From: an uncultured Prolixibacteraceae bacterium
GTDB lineage: Bacteria > Bacteroidota > Bacteroidia > Bacteroidales > Prolixibacteraceae
DNA: 48,801 nucleotides
Reading direction: 5' to 3'
NCBI GenBank assembly: GCA_903834475.1
Contig: CAILJH010000281.1
Span: 1-48,801, forward strand
Position 1 is the stretch's first letter. The number at the start of each line of letters is the position of its first letter. Below, one piece after another: positions 22,116 through 30,588 of the stretch. The notes under the pieces are model-generated. The model saw only the letters and a program-made list of their open reading frames with translations, had not been told where the DNA came from and ran no database searches. The translations under genes and the position numbers were made by a program.

Positions 22116-22841
22116 ATGGAATATCTGTTTCTTGTTTCTCTTTTCGTCATTGCTTTTCTGTATTCCTCGGTCGGGCATGGAGGTGGCACAGGCTATCTGG
22201 CTCTGCTGACACTTTTCGGCATTGCCCCCGTTTTCATGAAATCCACCGCGTTGACATTGAATGTCTTTGTTTCGGCCATAGCATTTTTCAGTTATTACAA
22301 AGCCGGGTATTTCAGATGGAAACTGATTTTCCCGTTTTTAATCACCTCCATTCCATGTGCATATCTGGGTGCCATGATGAAGATAAATCCTACAACCTAT
22401 AAAATCATTCTCGGTATATTTTTGCTTTTTGCTGTCGCGCGAATGTTATTTGTCCCAAAGGCAGTTACTGAAACTTCAAAAAAATTACCATATCTCTTGG
22501 CTCTGGCCATTGGCGCAGCTCTTGGACTTTTCTCGGGAATGATCGGTATTGGCGGAGGAATCATTTTGAGTCCGGTGATTATTTTGTTTCATTGGGGCAA
22601 TGTAAAAGAATCGGCGGCAGCTTCGGCCTTGTTTATATTCCTGAATTCAATATCTGGTTTATTTGGGCTGGCAACCAGTGGGTTTACCCTCGAACCCCGG
22701 ATTATTATCTGGATTATAGTTGGAATTACCGGAGGGATTGCCGGTTCTTACCTGGGAAGTTTCAGAATAAAACCGGAGAAACTCAAATTTGTTCTTGCAG
22801 CAGTATTGCTTGTGGCCAGTGTGAAACTCTTTATTTTCTAG
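22116..22841 (+). CDS. TauE/SafE (TSUP) family anion transporter
   Basis: A 241-residue protein with about eight hydrophobic segments. The repeats of the TSUP family are visible: SVGHGGGTGYLALLTLFGIAP in half one and SGMIGIGGGIILSPVIILFHWGNVKESAAASALFIFLNSISGL in half two. Family members move sulfite, thiosulfate, sulfonates or other anions. It is 1 bp from the mobB-like gene and leads the molybdenum cofactor operon, so it could move sulfite or perhaps molybdate; the substrate cannot be read from the sequence. Confidence 0.9.
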   Translation: MEYLFLVSLFVIAFLYSSVGHGGGTGYLALLTLFGIAPVFMKSTALTLNVFVSAIAFFSYYKAGYFRWKLIFPFLITSIPCAYLGAMMKINPTTYKIILGIFLLFAVARMLFVPKAVTETSKKLPYLLALAIGAALGLFSGMIGIGGGIILSPVIILFHWGNVKESAAASALFIFLNSISGLFGLATSGFTLEPRIIIWIIVGITGGIAGSYLGSFRIKPEKLKFVLAAVLLVASVKLFIF

Positions 22842-22842
22842 C

Positions 22843-23391
22843 ATGGAACCCAAAGTCATACCACAGTTGCTATTAATAGCCGGAACCGGACGCAATACGG
22901 GTAAAACAACTTTTGCCTGCAATATTCTCCGGAAGTTCAGTACAAATCACAAACTGATTGCTGTGAAAATTACACCTCACTTTCACAAGAACATCCAAAG
23001 TGGAAAGGTCATAATTGACAGGGCCGACCTCTTCATAGCTGAAGAAACCGATGCCACAAATGGCAAGGACAGTTCACTCTTGCTTCAGGCAGGCGCCCGG
23101 CAATCCTTTTTCATCATGGCAAAAGACGAACATTTGGAGAACGCATTTCAGGAAATCGAAAAGATCATTCCTACAGATTCATTACTCGTTTGCGAATCAG
23201 GTGGATTGCGTCACTTCGTGGTTCCGGGATTGTTTTTCATGATGAATAAAACTGACGGTGAAATGATCAAACCAAATTCGGAAAAACTGAAATTAATTGC
23301 CGACCGGGTGATTGCATTTGATGGAGAAAAAATTGATTTTGACATTGATATGATTGAAATTAAAGATAAGCAATGGAAACTAAAACAATGA
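22843..23391 (+). CDS. mobB: MobB-like molybdopterin-guanine dinucleotide synthesis protein
   Basis: A 182-residue P-loop protein: LLIAGTGRNTGKTTFACNILRK carries the Walker A motif GRNTGKTT, ITPHFHK the next conserved strand, and SLLVCESGGLRHFVVPG the ESGG motif. MobB binds GTP and helps MobA attach GMP to molybdopterin. Somewhat divergent from enterobacterial MobB. It overlaps the start of moeA. Confidence 0.82.
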   Translation: MEPKVIPQLLLIAGTGRNTGKTTFACNILRKFSTNHKLIAVKITPHFHKNIQSGKVIIDRADLFIAEETDATNGKDSSLLLQAGARQSFFIMAKDEHLENAFQEIEKIIPTDSLLVCESGGLRHFVVPGLFFMMNKTDGEMIKPNSEKLKLIADRVIAFDGEKIDFDIDMIEIKDKQWKLKQ

Positions 23392-24563
23392 TATCATTCG
23401 ATGAGGGATTGAAAAAGATTCTGGAATTCGCAATACCTCAGGGCACCGAACGTGCAAATTTGTCCCATGCACTGAACCGGACGCTTGCTGAAGATGTATT
23501 TTCGGATATCTCCATGCCGCCGTTTAATAAATCGGCTATGGACGGATATGCATGCCGGAAATCGGACATTAAAAATGCATTGCAGGTGATTGAAGAAATT
23601 CAGGCTGGAAGCATTCCCATTAAAATAATAGGTGAAAATCAATGTGCCCGGATAATGACCGGTGCCATGGTTCCTGAAGGTGCCGACTGGGTGATCATGA
23701 AAGAACATATCGAAGAAGTTGGTCCGAACCAGGTCCTTTGTGTCCGCGAATCGCTCAGCTCAAATATCTGCTATTTAGGTGAAGATGTAAAAGCAGGTGA
23801 TATGGTTATCCGAAAAGGGGACGTCATTTCTCCGGCGCATATTGCCATTTTGGCGTCCGTGGGCTGTGTCAATCCATTGGTTTGCAACTTGCCAACGGTG
23901 GCTATTTTTTCAACCGGCGACGAGTTGGTAGAGCCCGGCGAAATTCCGGGAATGTCGAAAATCCGGAACAGCAACAGCTACCAACTCATGGCTCAGGCTC
24001 AACAAATGGGGATTAGTCCGGAATATCTCGGAATCGTTCCTGACCATGAGATTTTGTTAAAAGAAGTTCTGAAATCAGCTCTGGAAAAATACGACGTTAT
24101 CCTGATTTCAGGAGGAGTTTCGGTGGGCGATTTCGATTTTGTACCAAAAATACTGAAACAACTGGATGTAAATATCCGCGTGCATGGCATGGATGTAAAA
24201 CCCGGCAAACACCTTCTGTTTGGCGAACAAGGCGGCCATTTTGTGTTTGGATTGCCGGGTAATCCGGTTTCTTCCTTTGTTCAGTTCGAGGTTTTGGTTA
24301 AGCCATTTGTAAGAGCGATGATGGGAAAAACAACGGATGATACTTTTCTGTATCTGCCGCTTGAAGTTGATTACATTCGCAAAAAGAACGACCAATTATT
24401 CTTTGTTCCGGTTACACTGACCGCAAACGGAACTGTAGTTCCCATGGAATACCATGGTTCGGCCCATATTCATGCCTACACCATGGCACATGGAATTATG
24501 GAAATTCCACAAGGAGTTTTAACCATTAGTAAAGGAGATATAGCTTGTGTACGACCGCTTTAA
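23388..24563 (+). CDS. moeA: Molybdopterin molybdenumtransferase
   Basis: MoeA of about 391 residues. MPPFNKSAMDGYACR is the N-terminal domain signature, AGSIPIKIIGENQCARIMTGAMVPEGADWVIM follows, and the MoCF-type domain has FSTGDELVEPGE and ISGGVSVGDFDFV, then FGLPGNPVSSFVQFE. It inserts molybdenum into adenylated molybdopterin. I favour the ATG overlapping the mobB stop as ATGA; an ATG five codons earlier (23373) is equally possible. Confidence 0.95.
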   Translation: MISFDEGLKKILEFAIPQGTERANLSHALNRTLAEDVFSDISMPPFNKSAMDGYACRKSDIKNALQVIEEIQAGSIPIKIIGENQCARIMTGAMVPEGADWVIMKEHIEEVGPNQVLCVRESLSSNICYLGEDVKAGDMVIRKGDVISPAHIAILASVGCVNPLVCNLPTVAIFSTGDELVEPGEIPGMSKIRNSNSYQLMAQAQQMGISPEYLGIVPDHEILLKEVLKSALEKYDVILISGGVSVGDFDFVPKILKQLDVNIRVHGMDVKPGKHLLFGEQGGHFVFGLPGNPVSSFVQFEVLVKPFVRAMMGKTTDDTFLYLPLEVDYIRKKNDQLFFVPVTLTANGTVVPMEYHGSAHIHAYTMAHGIMEIPQGVLTISKGDIACVRPL

Positions 24564-25347
24564 CCGACATATCAATTACCTCAGGATTTCGGTGACCGAC
24601 CGCTGTAATTTGCGTTGTACCTATTGCATGCCAGCCGAAGGAATTCAATTGATGGATCATAAGGATATTCTTTCGTTTGAAGAAATCACCGAAGTGGTCA
24701 GGGTGGCAGTCAGTTTGGGTATCGATAAATTTCGGATTACCGGAGGAGAGCCCTTGGTTCGCAAAGATATTTTGACTTTGGTTTCGCAGTTGGCTTCAAT
24801 CGAAGGAGTCAAAGACCTTTCGATGACCACCAATGGAATTTTTCTGGAAGAACTCGCCCAGCCCCTGAAAGATGCAGGTTTGCGACGGGTGAACATCAGT
24901 CTCGATACATTGGATCCTTTGAAATTCAGCGAAATCACCCGCGGAGGCGATCTGAATAGTGTATTGAAAGGCATAATAGCGGCAAAGGAAGTTGGTCTGG
25001 AACCCGTCAAAATTAATTGTGTGGTGTACAAATCATCCAATGAAAAGGATGCGCTGGAAGTCAAAGAGTTTGGCCGTCTGAACGATCTTCAGGTGAGGTT
25101 TATTCAGCAGATGAACCTCGAAACCGGTGAGTTTTCGATTGTGGACGGAGGAAACGGCGGAAACTGCAGCATTTGCAACCGGCTGAGGCTGACAGCCAAT
25201 GGAATGGTAAAACCTTGTTTATTTGACGAACAGGAATTTTCGGTTCGCGAATTGGGTGCCAAAAATGCATTGCTTGGAGCTTTAAATTGCAAACCTTTAA
25301 AAGGTTGTCGCAACCAAAAAGGAAGTTTTTACAATATAGGAGGATAA
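24547..25347 (+). CDS. moaA: GTP 3',8-cyclase, short form (radical SAM)
   Basis: A 266-residue MoaA with a GTG start overlapping the moeA end by 17 nt. Radical SAM motif [31 protein letters not shown]-like [11 protein letters not shown], and the C-terminal cluster set [21 protein letters not shown] with a third Cys downstream. MoaA starts Moco synthesis by rearranging GTP. It is about 60 residues shorter than typical MoaA: the stretch between RFIQQMN and the CxxC is nearly absent. The last residues are basic but lack the usual double Gly end; GG does occur at the very C-terminus (YNIGG). Confidence 0.9.
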   Translation: MYDRFNRHINYLRISVTDRCNLRCTYCMPAEGIQLMDHKDILSFEEITEVVRVAVSLGIDKFRITGGEPLVRKDILTLVSQLASIEGVKDLSMTTNGIFLEELAQPLKDAGLRRVNISLDTLDPLKFSEITRGGDLNSVLKGIIAAKEVGLEPVKINCVVYKSSNEKDALEVKEFGRLNDLQVRFIQQMNLETGEFSIVDGGNGGNCSICNRLRLTANGMVKPCLFDEQEFSVRELGAKNALLGALNCKPLKGCRNQKGSFYNIGG

Positions 25348-25351
25348 ACCG

Positions 25352-25810
25352 ATGACGAAATTAACTCATACCGATTCCCAGGGAAATGCACGCATGGTGG
25401 ATGTTGGCGACAAGCAAGTTCAATTGCGCGTGGCCAAAGCATCAGGACACATTCAGCTTTCGCCGGAAACCTTGCAGCTTATCGATCAGAACCTGATTAA
25501 AAAAGGCGATGTGCTGACGATTGCCGAGATAGCCGGAATTCAGGCTGCCAAACGCACTGCGGAACTCATCCCGCTTTGCCACAACATCGTTTTGAACAAG
25601 ATTTTGGTCAAGGCAATTCCGGATGAAACAGGGGTTTCTATTACCAGCGAAGTGCGGTGCACCGGAATAACCGGTGTTGAAATGGAAGCGCTAACCGCCG
25701 TCAGTGTCGGATTGCTCACCATATATGACATGTGCAAAGCTGTCGATAAAAATATGCTTATCGGCAATATACAACTGATCGAAAAAACAAAAACAAATAT
25801 CCCCGGATGA
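25352..25810 (+). CDS. moaC: Cyclic pyranopterin monophosphate synthase
   Basis: A 152-residue MoaC of normal length. [18 protein letters not shown] at the start, [24 protein letters not shown] with the KxxxxLIPLCH active site, [30 protein letters not shown] as the second signature. It converts the MoaA product to cyclic pyranopterin monophosphate. 4 bp after moaA. Confidence 0.97.
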   Translation: MTKLTHTDSQGNARMVDVGDKQVQLRVAKASGHIQLSPETLQLIDQNLIKKGDVLTIAEIAGIQAAKRTAELIPLCHNIVLNKILVKAIPDETGVSITSEVRCTGITGVEMEALTAVSVGLLTIYDMCKAVDKNMLIGNIQLIEKTKTNIPG

Positions 25811-25811
25811 A

Positions 25812-26744
25812 ATGCAAAAGATAAAAGTACTGTCGGTGAATATCTCTGAGAAAAAGGGAACGATTAAGATTCCGGTGGATCGGATAATCCTTTCCGGTAT
25901 CGGTGTTGAAGGTGACGCCCATTCAGGCAACTGGCACCGACAGGTGAGTTTGCTCGGGAAAGAGAGTTTTGAAAAAATGGAATCCTCAGCCGGCCGCGAA
26001 CTTCAATACGGTGAATTTGCTGAAAATATTACCACTGAGGGCTTTCCGCTCTTCCGGATGAAAGCTTTCGACCGGCTCATCTCCGGAAAAATTCTGCTTG
26101 AGGTAACTCAGATTGGAAAAAAATGTCATGGAAATAACTGTGCCATTATGCAGGAAATCGGGAATTGCGTGATGCCCAAAGAAGGTATTTTCTGCAGGGT
26201 ACTTTCAGGAGGAGAACTTCAGTCGGGAGACATTCTGGAATACCAGCCAAAGATCATAAAGGTACATGTGATAACCCTCAGCGACCGCGCCAGCCAGGGT
26301 ATTTATGAAGACAAAAGTGGTCCTTTGCTGAAAAAGTTATCGGAAGAGTTTTTCATTGAAAATGGCCGGCACGTTGAAATTGAAAACACCATTATTCCTG
26401 ACAACGAAGTACAACTTAGAGATTTGCTGAAGGAGTTAATCGGCAAGAATACCGATATCGTTTTCACCACCGGAGGCACAGGAATCGGACCCCGCGACAT
26501 CACTCCGGATGTGGTGAAATCAATACTTGACAAGGAAATTCCCGGCATCATGGAGATGATTCGTGTAAAATACGGCATGGAATTTCCGAATGCACTGATA
26601 AGCCGCAGCATCGCCGGTGTGGCCGGAAAGACCTTGATTTACGCACTTCCCGGAAATCCGAAGGCGGTAAAAGAATATGCCGACGAAATTTTTAAAACGG
26701 TGGAACATTCCTTCCGGATGCTAAATGCTATCGATGAACACTAA
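25812..26744 (+). CDS. MOSC domain-MogA/MoaB fusion protein
   Basis: A 310-residue fusion. Residues about 1-145 are a MOSC domain: GIGVEGDAHSGNWHRQVSLLGKESFEKM, FAENITTEGF, GKKCHGNNCAI with the conserved Cys, FCRVLSGGELQSGDIL. Residues about 150-305 are MogA/MoaB: VHVITLSDRASQGIYEDKSGPLL, IVFTTGGTGIGPRDITPDV, ALPGNPKAVKEYADEI. MogA adenylates molybdopterin before MoeA inserts Mo; MOSC domains can carry sulfur for the cofactor. The fusion joins adenylation to cofactor sulfuration or delivery. Confidence 0.93.
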   Translation: MQKIKVLSVNISEKKGTIKIPVDRIILSGIGVEGDAHSGNWHRQVSLLGKESFEKMESSAGRELQYGEFAENITTEGFPLFRMKAFDRLISGKILLEVTQIGKKCHGNNCAIMQEIGNCVMPKEGIFCRVLSGGELQSGDILEYQPKIIKVHVITLSDRASQGIYEDKSGPLLKKLSEEFFIENGRHVEIENTIIPDNEVQLRDLLKELIGKNTDIVFTTGGTGIGPRDITPDVVKSILDKEIPGIMEMIRVKYGMEFPNALISRSIAGVAGKTLIYALPGNPKAVKEYADEIFKTVEHSFRMLNAIDEH

Positions 26745-27321
26745 ATCCATTACCGGAATTGTACTTGCCGGAGGTCGGAGCCGCCGTATGGGCTCTGACA
26801 AGTCGCTGATGGTACTAAACGGAAAAACGCTCGTCGAATATGCGATTGATGCCCTAAAACCTCTATGCAGCAAGGTCGTCATCAGTTCGAATAATTTCAT
26901 TTACGATTATACCGGCTGCGAAGTATGGCCCGATGAATTACCGGAACGGGCTCCGATGATCGGTATCTATTCCTGCCTGAAACGGTCCGAAACAGATGTC
27001 AATATCATTTTATCGTGCGACATGCCTTTGATGAGCAGTGAGATGCTCGAATACCTGATTGAAAATTCTGGAAATCATGACATTACAGTTCCAGTTCATG
27101 GAGATCATTTTATTGAACCTTTGTGTGGAATATACAGGAAATCCTCGCTTGAAATTCTGAAGGAATTCATTGAAAAAGGCAATTTCAGGCTGAATGAATG
27201 TATTCAGGCTTGCTCACATCAGTTGGTTGAGGTAGATTCAAATTTGAGTTTCTATACTCCGGAATTGTTTTCGAACATGAATTCTCCGGAAGATTTCAGG
27301 AGTATCAGCCAAACTCGCTGA
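26725..27321 (+). CDS. mobA: Molybdenum cofactor guanylyltransferase
   Basis: A 198-residue nucleotidyltransferase: GIVLAGGRSRRMGSDKSLMVLNGKTLVEYA (GTP-binding signature LAGGxSxRMGxDK), ILSCDMPLMSSEMLEYL (metal-binding CDxP), and FIEPLCGIYRKSSL. MobA makes the guanine dinucleotide form of Moco (MGD) used by DMSO-reductase family enzymes such as the Psr-like protein in this window. Overlaps the previous gene; ATG at 26725 or 26734. Confidence 0.95.
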   Translation: MLSMNTKSITGIVLAGGRSRRMGSDKSLMVLNGKTLVEYAIDALKPLCSKVVISSNNFIYDYTGCEVWPDELPERAPMIGIYSCLKRSETDVNIILSCDMPLMSSEMLEYLIENSGNHDITVPVHGDHFIEPLCGIYRKSSLEILKEFIEKGNFRLNECIQACSHQLVEVDSNLSFYTPELFSNMNSPEDFRSISQTR

Positions 27322-28009
27322 TCCGCTCTAAACGGGCAATATCCAGCAATTCAATGTTTTTGCAATGCATGCCGATCAGTCCGTCATCCTTAAATTCTTT
27401 CATCATCCGGATAATACTTTCGGTTGACATACCGGTTAAGTCGCCCAAATCGGCGCGCGACAGTGGTAATTCAAACGAAGTGCTTTTAAATATCCGGTTC
27501 GATAAACAAAGTAGTATATCAGCCAATCGTCCGTGCAATTGCTTCTGTGTCAGCGAAAAGAAACGACCATACATTTGGGCTGTTTTTTCATTCAGCAGGT
27601 TAATCACATGGAAAGAGAATGCCGAATTCTGCCTTAAAAGTCTGGTGAAAACCTGAATGTCAATCATTCTGACAACCGAATCAGTATAAGTAGTAATCGA
27701 GTAGGGCAGTTTATTATTCCCATCAAAAATAGCGGCCATACCCAACAGGTTGTTTCTTATGGCGAGCATAAGTATGAGATTCTTATTCTTTTCTTCTAAA
27801 TAGACCTTTACCAAACCGTCTTCCAGAAAATAAATGTGTGAGGCAAAGGCTCCACGCTTACAAACGGTTTCTCCCTTTTTGAAGGTAATACTAACCGAAT
27901 TCTCATTGATCAATATTTTTTCATCGTCGGTAAGCAAGTCATACCAGCTTGTTTCAGAATCAAAAACAGTACAATGACTTATTCCTTTTGCATCATTTGA
28001 TTGAATCAT
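27305..28009 (-). CDS. Crp/Fnr family transcription regulator
   Basis: A 234-residue protein. Sensor domain: VSITFKKGETVCKRGAFASHIYFLEDGLVKVYLE; effector-side PITTYTDSVVRMI; winged helix LSRADLGDLTGMSTESIIRMMKEFKDDGLIGM. Cysteines at SHCTVFD and ETVCKRG may be redox-sensitive but there is no Fnr-type cluster. It ends 17 nt into the mobA end (convergent overlap) and is divergent from the exported sulfurtransferase. Related in build to the other two regulators here. Confidence 0.9.
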   Translation of the reverse strand: MIQSNDAKGISHCTVFDSETSWYDLLTDDEKILINENSVSITFKKGETVCKRGAFASHIYFLEDGLVKVYLEEKNKNLILMLAIRNNLLGMAAIFDGNNKLPYSITTYTDSVVRMIDIQVFTRLLRQNSAFSFHVINLLNEKTAQMYGRFFSLTQKQLHGRLADILLCLSNRIFKSTSFELPLSRADLGDLTGMSTESIIRMMKEFKDDGLIGMHCKNIELLDIARLERISEFG

Positions 28010-28181
28010 AGAAAAATTAAAAATTTATTCCGTCATAAAAATAGTTGCTCCGGATCAGTTTATTTCAGTCCGAAATTAGTTTTAATCTGGATTAAATCAA
28101 ATGCTATTTTATGATATTGGCATTAACTTCATCCAGTTTTTTCATCCAGTTTTCAAATCAGAAATTAACTAAACTAAATCC

Positions 28182-29033
28182 ATGTTAAAAAAAACAGTTG
28201 TTATCATCCTGGTTATGTTTTTTGAACAATCGTTTGCGGAGAGTCCGCTAATTTCGGCCACAGATTTTACTGCCGAACTGAAAGCCAGTAAAAATATGGT
28301 GGTTATTGATGTGAACACACCGGATGTGTACGCCAAACAACATATACAGGGTGCTATTAATTTGTTTTTCAAAGATTTATATAAAATTGGAGCGGTTGAA
28401 GGCCAGTTAATGCCAACGGAAGAATTGGTCAATCTTCTTGGGAATAAAGGTATTTCAGACAAAAGTAAAATTGTAGTTTACGACGATGGTTCGAATAAAC
28501 ACAACAGCCGTGTGTGGTGGATCCTGAAATCGCTTGGAGCTCAGGATGTATATATCCTGCATTTCAATACCGATGAGTTGGCTGCCACCGGAATTCAGCT
28601 TACAGCAATACCTTCAATCAGAAAAGCCACCACATTTATATTATCAGAAAGTTCTTATACGAGTTTAAAAATGGCTGATGTTCAAAAAATGGCCGAAGGA
28701 ACCCTTTTGCTTGATGGCCGTGAAAAAGATGAATTCGATGGTGTTGATGCCGCCAGGAAAAGCAAAGGCCATATTCCCGGAGCTGTTTGGATGAATTACA
28801 AGGAAGTGTTGACAGCAACCGGAGCCTACAAATCAAAGGAGGAGATAATTGCTGTCGCATTCAAATTCGGTGCTACTCCCGAAAAGCGCATCATAGTGTA
28901 TTGCAATTCAGGAGTTAAAGCATCAGTTATGTTCGTTGCATTCAAAGAAATTGCAGGGTTCCGGAATGTTCAATATTATGCAGGTTCTTATGCCGAATGG
29001 GCCTCAATTCCTGAAAATCCGATTGTCAAATAA
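28182..29033 (+). CDS. Exported two-domain thiosulfate sulfurtransferase
   Basis: A 283-residue protein with a signal peptide (MLKKTVVIILVMFFEQSFAE). Two rhodanese domains: the first (about 25-140) has VVYDDGSNKHNSRVWW, without the active Cys; the second (about 155-280) has IIVYCNSGVKASVMFVAF with the persulfide Cys, and ends YYAGSYAEWASI. This is the normal arrangement of SseA/TST enzymes, which move sulfane sulfur from thiosulfate or 3-mercaptopyruvate. Periplasmic by its signal. A paired direct repeat (TTCATCCAGTTTT, twice) lies just upstream. Confidence 0.92.
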   Translation: MLKKTVVIILVMFFEQSFAESPLISATDFTAELKASKNMVVIDVNTPDVYAKQHIQGAINLFFKDLYKIGAVEGQLMPTEELVNLLGNKGISDKSKIVVYDDGSNKHNSRVWWILKSLGAQDVYILHFNTDELAATGIQLTAIPSIRKATTFILSESSYTSLKMADVQKMAEGTLLLDGREKDEFDGVDAARKSKGHIPGAVWMNYKEVLTATGAYKSKEEIIAVAFKFGATPEKRIIVYCNSGVKASVMFVAFKEIAGFRNVQYYAGSYAEWASIPENPIVK

Positions 29034-29062
29034 ATTTTGCGCTCATAAATAAGGATATGAAG

Positions 29063-29087
29063 TGCCGGGATTTCCTGGCATTTTTTT
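29063..29087 (+). terminator. Intrinsic terminator after sulfurtransferase gene
   Basis: TGCCGGG and CCTGGCA form a 7-bp stem with one G-T pair around ATTT, followed by seven T's. Confidence 0.8.
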
Positions 29088-29238
29088 CAAGAACATTTCA
29101 TATATTAGTAATTCTATATGATTCATCAATACCTATATGGCTAAAGGAACAGAATGGTCATTTCAGGACTCTTCCTTTTCAATGATAGATTAACAGACTG
29201 AAAAGCAGTTTTTTAAATACTTAATAATGTAGTTTACC

Positions 29239-30564
29239 ATGAAAAAAATCTTGACTTTAGGAATTGCATTCTTTGTGGTTGCATTTGGGAAAACATCTCT
29301 GGCAACCGACATCGGGTTTAAAGAGTTTGACCTCCCCAACGGATTGCACGTAATCGTCCACGAAGACCATTCTGTGCCAATCGTTGCAGTATCAGTCATG
29401 TACCATGTAGGTTCAAAAAATGAACAAGCCGACCGTACCGGGTTTGCGCACTTTTTTGAGCATCTGATGTTTGAAGGGACCAAATACATCGAGCGGTTCC
29501 AGTACGATAAACTAGTTGAGAGCGCAGGTGGTACCCTAAATGCCAATACAAGCTGGGACAGAACTTATTATTACGAAATTCTTCCTTCGAACCAGCTTGA
29601 ACTTGGACTTTGGCTCGAATCGGAAAGGATGCTTCATGCAAGGGTCGATTCTATTGGAATAGCCACTCAAAAAGGAGTGGTTATTGAAGAGAAAAAACAG
29701 AGTGTTGATAACCGTCCATACGGATCAATTATGGAGGAAACATTAAAAAGGGCATATATCAATCATCCATACAGATGGACGACAATTGGAAATGCCGATC
29801 ATATCAGGGCCGCCAAAGACGAGGAATTCAAAAAATTCTATGAGTCGTTTTATGTCCCGAACAATGCAGTCCTCGTGCTGGCAGGTGATATCAGTTTTGT
29901 TGATGCAAAAAAAATGGCCGAAAAATACTTTACCGACATTCCTGTAAAAAAAGAAGAAATATATCGCCCGGCAATGACTGAGGAAATTAAACATACAGAA
30001 GTCAGGGATACCATTTACGACAATATCCAGTTGCCTGCAGTGCTCCAGGCATACCACATCCCGGCCATGGGGAGTAAAGATTTTTATGCAGTGGAAATGT
30101 TGAGCCAATTGCTTGCAACCGGTAAAAGTTCAAGATTATACAAATCACTTGTAGACGAACAGCAACTCGCCATTCAGGTAGCTGCTATCCCTTTCCCATT
30201 CGAAGATCCGGGATTGGCAATCATTTTTGCCCTGCCAAATATGGGGCTAGATTGTGCTAAGATTGAAGCTGCCATGCAAAAAGAAATTGAAAAAGCACAG
30301 ACGGAATTAGTACCTGAAATGGAATTCCAGAAATTAAAAAACCAGGTTGAGAACCAAATTGTCACAGAGAATTCGACTATAGCCAGCAGAGCAAATATAC
30401 TGGCTGAGAATTACACTTATTTTAAAGATGCCAACCGGATTAATACAGACCTGAGTAAATACCTGGCTGTAACGCCTGAAGACCTTAAACGTGTTGCCAA
30501 CGATTATTTCAGGAAAGACAACCGGGTAGTTTTATATGACCTTCCTAAATCGTCAAAAAAATAA
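29239..30564 (+). CDS. M16 zinc metallopeptidase, catalytic subunit
   Basis: A 441-residue protein with signal peptide (MKKILTLGIAFFVVAFGKTSLA). TGFAHFFEHLMFEGTK has the inverted zinc motif HFFEH with the downstream Glu in IEEKKQSVDNRP. The second half is the non-catalytic M16 fold (LAGDISFVDAKKMAEKYF). It degrades peptides in the periplasm. Followed after 25 bp by a longer M16-fold protein without the zinc motif, the usual heterodimer pair. Confidence 0.94.
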   Translation: MKKILTLGIAFFVVAFGKTSLATDIGFKEFDLPNGLHVIVHEDHSVPIVAVSVMYHVGSKNEQADRTGFAHFFEHLMFEGTKYIERFQYDKLVESAGGTLNANTSWDRTYYYEILPSNQLELGLWLESERMLHARVDSIGIATQKGVVIEEKKQSVDNRPYGSIMEETLKRAYINHPYRWTTIGNADHIRAAKDEEFKKFYESFYVPNNAVLVLAGDISFVDAKKMAEKYFTDIPVKKEEIYRPAMTEEIKHTEVRDTIYDNIQLPAVLQAYHIPAMGSKDFYAVEMLSQLLATGKSSRLYKSLVDEQQLAIQVAAIPFPFEDPGLAIIFALPNMGLDCAKIEAAMQKEIEKAQTELVPEMEFQKLKNQVENQIVTENSTIASRANILAENYTYFKDANRINTDLSKYLAVTPEDLKRVANDYFRKDNRVVLYDLPKSSKK

Positions 30565-30588
30565 TCCTCATTCAAATAAGTTAGAATC

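Noticed and set aside
28125..28157. Direct repeat TTCATCCAGTTTT, twice, before the exported sulfurtransferase.
   Set aside because: Only two AT-rich copies 15 bp apart with no other occurrence noticed; may be a local slip duplication. Not strong enough to call an operator.
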